A stretch of DNA of 12,500 bases from NCBI GenBank assembly GCA_012295275.1, contig CM022679.1:15060842-15073341 (forward strand), read 5' to 3'. The notes under the pieces are model-generated. The model made no database searches and was not told the DNA's origin. It was given only the letters and a program-made list of their open reading frames with translations. A program made the position numbers and the translations under genes. This document shows positions 1 to 12,500 of the stretch, one piece after another (the first letter of the stretch is position 1; the number at the start of each line of letters is the position of its first letter). The stretch comes from Chrysomallon squamiferum (taxonomy: Eukaryota > Mollusca > Gastropoda > Neomphalida > Peltospiridae).

Positions 1-77
1 GGAAAACATGCACTTACATATATACCTACAGACAGATATATACACACAAACACATAATTATTATCACTAGTATTGGC

Positions 78-357
<280 letters not shown>

Positions 358-361
358 ACAG

Positions 362-9313
<8,952 letters not shown>

Positions 9314-9470
9314 GCCATATACACTGGATTTCATGGAAGAAGAAAAAAACAGAAATGGACATTTGAAAAAGAATCCTGCAATTGTTTTTTACTAACAATT
9401 TTTTCATTAATATTTGTATACATACATATTTATTAAAATAAAATATATAAAATAAATTTTATAAAACTTG
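9314..9470 (+). other. Probable 3' UTR
   Basis: AT-rich sequence following the TAA stop. It contains two AATAAA polyadenylation hexamers, at 9437-9442 and 9451-9456, about 125-140 bases past the stop. The exact cleavage site is not visible from sequence alone; the end given is approximate. Confidence 0.5.
9437..9456 (+). terminator. Polyadenylation signals (two AATAAA)
   Basis: AATAAA at 9437-9442 and again at 9451-9456, followed by T-rich and GT-containing sequence. They are the first full hexamers after the stop codon. In such AT-rich DNA, chance matches are common, so confidence comes mainly from the position. Confidence 0.5.
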
Positions 9471-10570
9471 TAATATAATTAACTGAATGTATAATTTAAA
9501 AATATTAAAAGTGGAATTATTTTTTTAAAGATAATATATATTTAAAAATAATTGTAACCATAATATTTCAGAGTAAATGTATAGTGTTCAAAACTTTTAG
9601 TTTTCTAAAATTATTCTCCACAGTAATTAAATGTTTAAGGTTAAACAGAAATATTTTGCTATATTAGAACTGTTGTGAATGTGTTGTTGCACTTTCACCA
9701 AACTACACAGTTTAGAAAATTCTTGCATATGATCAATATGATGATTTGGTATAGTTTAAATTTTAAAATAATAATAATAATACTTTATCGTTTATTTGTT
9801 CAAAATTCTAAGACATATATTTAAATCAGTAACTCATTTATTTGATATTATCCAAGATTTTGTTCAGGATAAATAATTAATTTTATATTCAGACTCTGAA
9901 TTATTTTATATTCTCTAATACATATTTTTGAAATGCAATAGTATATGTACTTTTATTTATTTATACAAGCAGTTTATATTTCTGAAAATCTATTTTGCAT
10001 GCCAAAATAGATAAATATGTGTGTAACTGAACTCCGACTATCTTTATCTATTTTGATAAAGAAAAACGTTTCTCAATGTTTTACATGTTTCATAGTTAAT
10101 TAGTCCCAATAACTCTGTGACTTCCGATGTGTGTGTATGTTCCAGTTGTCGTTCTTGATATTCACCATATTACTAACAAGATAAGAACGTATGCATATAT
10201 ATGACGAAATACAAACTGCAGGTAAATTTCATTTCTAGGATAGCTATTAACTTATTTCTAAAATTTCTCTAGTTAGTCAATTAAGTTAAATGTTGTAGCG
10301 TTTTCTTGTCATTTTTCATTTTAATTTTTAAATATTTTTGATTGAATCCAATGGCATAATTTTCTTTCCAGTAACAATTTATTTATTTTTACTTTTATTT
10401 TTTTAATTCAGTAAGACTCAGCTTGCAATAATTTTGCACTTTTAAGTTCTATGAATCCTTTGATATGTCATTTACACTTACTGTTTGTATGAATATAATT
10501 TTCCTTGTTATTATCAGTTTTATAAACGTTTTATTTTTGTTGACATTTTTTATATACACTTTTTTTATAC
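9471..10570. other. AT-rich intergenic sequence
   Basis: No coding region, RNA gene or transposon end recognised. Contains two small hairpins at 9988-10012 and 10042-10061, and otherwise plain AT-rich DNA. Confidence 0.65.
9988..10012. other. 10-bp perfect hairpin
   Basis: Arms atctattttg and caaaatagat around a five-base loop (catgc). No T-run follows and there is no known RNA element match. A second, shorter stem (ctttatc / gataaag) at 10042-10061 contains the same atctattttg string. Function unknown; may be chance. Confidence 0.45.
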
Positions 10571-10690
10571 AACTTGACGGGCCTTCATGGGCTTAAATAA
10601 ATCTCATAGCAGCAAAAGCGATTTGTTTTGTTATTATTTCCTGAAGAGTCCGAATCCAGGGGGATGGTGTTATGATGTCAGAACATCCTT
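10571..10690. other. Mixed-composition segment, unassigned
   Basis: A block with more G and C than its surroundings (gacgggccttcatgggctta ... aatccagggggatggtg). A 92-codon plus-strand frame starts at 10587, but beyond 10710 it is only (TTG)n and (TG)n repeat, so it is not supported as a gene. It could be a fragment of a dispersed repeat. Confidence 0.3.
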
Positions 10691-10711
10691 TCTGAAGTAT
10701 TTTATGTTTTT

Positions 10712-10838
10712 TTGTTGTTGTTGTTGTTGTTGGGGGGTGTTACTCGTTTTTGTTGTTTTGTTTTGGTTTGTGTATTTGATTGGTTGTGTTTGTTTTATGT
10801 TTGTTTTTCTTTTTGTTTTATGTGTGTGTGTGTGTGTC
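10712..10838. repeat. (TTG)n and (TG)n low-complexity block
   Basis: (TTG)n at about 10712-10732, a G run, then GTTTT-rich sequence and (TG)n at about 10820-10838. Frames rich in Cys/Val (plus) and Gln/Thr (minus) are artefacts. Confidence 0.9.
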
Positions 10839-11027
10839 CTAAATGATTTTAAAATACATTCTTGAGCACATAAATGCATGTTTAGTAAGAGAATTTGTGA
10901 TTGTGATTTCCTCCTGCAATATATCAAATAATTCCTGGATCCGTCTGTTTTTACAGTGTTTACACCGCCGCTGTATTATAACACAAAACTAGTATGTGAA
11001 AATTAAATTTATTTTTAAAATGTATAA

Positions 11028-11225
11028 CAGGCCTCGGGTTTGTATCACAGTTTGCGATTCACCTATGACAATGATACAGTATTCTTCTGCAGTAACGAAA
11101 TCCAGTTAACCGACTCGGAATAGTCTGACGAGAGTTTTACCACAAGCCGTAAAATTATAGGCTATATCAGGCGCAGTGAATTTGCTAATCAGATTATCTC
11201 ATTCGTTACACACGTTTGAGATTGT
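11028..11225. other. CpG-containing patch of unknown nature
   Basis: Around ten CpG dinucleotides in 200 bases (cctcggg, tgcgat, aacgaa, accgactcgg, gacgag, gccgta, ggcgca, ttcgtt, cacgtt), unlike the near CpG-free flanks. No frame above 60 codons is present on either strand. It may be the edge of a regulatory region or an old mobile element fragment. Confidence 0.35.
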
Positions 11226-11309
11226 GTATACATTACTGCAAAACACTTATATCCTTTTTATTATTTATTTATTTACGTGAGCTGTCTTTCTGTAGCGTGT
11301 AGTAGGAAA

Positions 11310-11520
11310 CAAGATAAAAAATATAAAATAAAGTTAAAGTAAAAGTAAATAAAAACTAAATGAGAGTAAAAGTACAAAATTAATAAATAAATACTTGTTA
11401 AATATGATGAATTAAAAATTATGTAAATAGATTACAATAAAATTAAAAATTAAAGTGAAAATGAGAAGAAAGTAAAAGTGAAGTAAAAATAACAGTAAAT
11501 ATATAGATGAAAATAAAAAG
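11310..11520. repeat. A-rich (AAAGTAAAA)-like low-complexity block
   Basis: Recurrent aaagtaaaagtaaa and aaaattaaaa strings. It is in effect the reverse complement of the tttacttttac-type repeats of intron 9 (5534-5940 and 6658-7070), so the same simple-sequence family occurs in both orientations. Confidence 0.65.
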
Positions 11521-11871
11521 TTACATTATAAAACGTCATCAGTTGAACAAGTAATGACATCTCAAAATTAAAAAAAATTAAAAAAAATCGGTTAATAGGA
11601 TATTAAAAAATAATAAGAAAAAAAGTATAAATATGTATGGTGTTCAAACAGAAAAATGTTAGGATCAAAACAATGTCATGTAAATACATTACTGACAATA
11701 ACTGATCACAAACCACACACATTCTTTGTTAACCTTGTAAGGCCAAACTTAAGTGTATTTCTGGTGATGCTAAGAAATAGTCTGAATATATTCTGCATAT
11801 TTACATGTTGTTTTACTTGTTTTAGTCGTCTAGTTCGAATTAATAATAAAGTGTAACAACTGAAGGCTATA
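11521..11871. other. AT-rich sequence before the transposon, no gene supported
   Basis: A 66-codon frame at 11656-11856 is open but has no recognised domain, no splice context and no similarity that I can name, so it is not called. Otherwise plain AT-rich DNA ending in the TA at 11870-11871. Confidence 0.55.
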
Positions 11872-11899
11872 CAGTGGTACTTCGAGTTACGAGTGCCCC
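11872..11899 (+). repeat. 5' terminal inverted repeat of the Tigger-like element
   Basis: cagtggtacttcgagttacg followed by agtgcccc, flanked on the left by TA (11870-11871). The matching right-hand repeat is not within the window. Confidence 0.7.
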
Positions 11900-12079
11900 A
11901 ACTTATGATTTTTCCGATTTACGAGCGCTCGCACGATCATTTTTTTCGCTTTGAGTTACGAGCAAGCTTCAGATATGCCGCCGCTAGTTGGCGCAACGAA
12001 CAACACAACATCCGCCCAGCATCTCATGTCTCACTCGTTTGTTTCACATGGTTACCTCGCCGTGGAAGCATTTTGCCAA

Positions 12080-12345
12080 ATGTCCATGGATCCTAAGAGA
12101 GTGAGTGCAAAGGACAGTGCTGAGAAGAAAAAGCGGATGATGTCCATTGAATTATAGCATAAAGTCATAGAAAAACATGAACGAGGTGGGCGTGTAGTCA
12201 ACATGGCTAGAGAGTACGAGCGTAGTACTTTACGATATGTACCAGACCGAAGCAGAAGGAGTCGATACAGGCTATAACTCCAGCCAAAGGCGTTAAAATA
12301 ATTTCTAAGCTTCGGACTTCTGTCCATGAAAAGATGGAGAAACCC
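12080..12345 (+). pseudogene. Tigger-type transposase N-terminus (CENP-B-like HTH), broken
   Basis: From the ATG at 12080 the frame reads MSMDPKRVSAKDSAEKKKRM and MSIEL, then an in-frame TAG at 12155-12157, then HKVIEKHERGGRVVNMAREY, the psq-type helix-turn-helix DNA-binding region of pogo/CENP-B-like proteins. Near 12226-12232 a frameshift moves the reading to IQAITPAKGVKIISKLRTSV and HEKMEK, ending at TAA 12346. At least two inactivating changes plus loss of the DDE catalytic domain mean no functional transposase. Any binding activity of a fragment is doubtful. Confidence 0.8.
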
Positions 12346-12456
12346 TAACCCTGTACACTTTACGAAACCAATTTATTTCTTAACATTCTCTTTTATTTTG
12401 TTTGATACAATATTTGTCATCTATACATACATTTTTCTTCTTTAAAAACAGGTTTC

Positions 12457-12474
12457 CAAAAAAAAAAAAAAAAA
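12457..12474 (+). repeat. Poly-A run in the transposon 3' region
   Basis: About 17-18 A residues between gtttcc and tggggtgg. Related elements, as I recall them, have a mixed A/T sequence at this place, so this is likely a slippage-driven homopolymer and not a retroposon tail. Confidence 0.6.
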
Positions 12475-12500
12475 TGGGGTGGTTTTTGGGGTTGATTAAT

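Larger units (their letters stand above)
11872..12500 (+). mobile_element. Tigger/pogo-like DNA transposon, internally deleted, 3' end off window
   Basis: It starts with cagtggtacttcgagttacg immediately after a TA, the usual terminus and target of Tc1/mariner-superfamily Tigger elements. Further TTACGAG copies at about 11920 and 11954 look like subterminal transposase-binding repeats. A broken transposase N-terminus spans 12080-12345, after which the rest of the transposase (normally several hundred more residues) is absent. The last about 50 bases (gtttcc, poly-A, tggggtggtttttggggttgattaat) resemble the 3' subterminal region of such elements, so the closing inverted repeat should begin just past the window. 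It is therefore a short non-autonomous derivative. Confidence 0.75.

Noticed and set aside
10640-10665. tRNA-derived SINE B-box-like string (gtccgaatccagg)
   Set aside because: It departs from the B-box consensus and no A-box or SINE tail was found at the right distance.
10587-10865. 92-codon plus-strand frame
   Set aside because: The second half is TTG and TG repeat, and the first half has no recognisable motif.
11656-11856. 66-codon plus-strand frame
   Set aside because: Length is within chance, with no motif, splice context or coding-like composition.
12052-12327. 91-codon minus-strand frame opposite the transposase fragment
   Set aside because: It is the antisense shadow of the degenerate Tigger transposase.
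12457-12474. Poly-A as the tail of a processed retrocopy or LINE
   Set aside because: It lies inside the Tigger-like 3' region and is followed by matching subterminal-like sequence, with no retroelement 5' to it.

Overview
The window looks like nuclear DNA from an intron-rich invertebrate. A mollusc, and specifically a cephalopod such as an octopus, is my best guess. The basis is long AT-rich introns packed with (TTA)n, (TATG)n, (CA)n and (TTC)n microsatellites, canonical GT-AG splice sites, and a Tigger/pogo-type DNA transposon fragment. No bacterial-style genes, rRNA, tRNA or CRISPR array were seen. The species assignment is an inference that sequence similarity searching would settle.

Positions 362-9313 hold the 3' part of one plus-strand protein-coding gene. 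I assembled it by hand from twelve exons whose splice phases agree, with one exception: 362-570, 952-1057, 1440-1641, 1962-2133, 2559-2708, 3247-3389, 3900-4042, 4457-4557, 5243-5387, 6076-6105, 7205-7234 and 9240-9313. The product in the window is about 500 residues, with the N-terminus missing upstream. It resembles the mesothelin / stereocilin / otoancorin superfamily: helical repeats with LGxLxC-like motifs, a dibasic furin-type site (KRKRR) between an N-terminal and a C-terminal half, and a hydrophobic C-terminal tail typical of a GPI-anchor signal. The layout parallels the vertebrate mesothelin precursor, which is cut by furin into a soluble N-terminal factor and a GPI-anchored C-terminal part.

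Three features of the gene stand out. Exon 4 (1962-2133) carries an apparent one-base deletion near 2043-2050, which brings a TGA at 2126 into frame. An approximately 1.1 kb intron segment (5534-6657) is duplicated head to tail (6658-7809), and each copy carries an identical 30-nt, phase 1-1 microexon with intact splice sites, so ten linker residues are doubled. About 170 bases upstream of the terminal exon lies a diverged second copy of it (9068-9165), still open in the phase-compatible frame.

From about 9470 to 11871 the sequence is AT-rich and apparently intergenic. It contains small hairpins, short microsatellites, and one patch of higher GC and CpG content (about 11028-11220) that I cannot explain. 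From 11872 to the end of the window is a non-autonomous Tigger/pogo-like transposon, with a 5' terminal repeat next to a TA dinucleotide, a broken CENP-B-type transposase N-terminus, a large internal deletion, and a 3' subterminal region that runs off the window.
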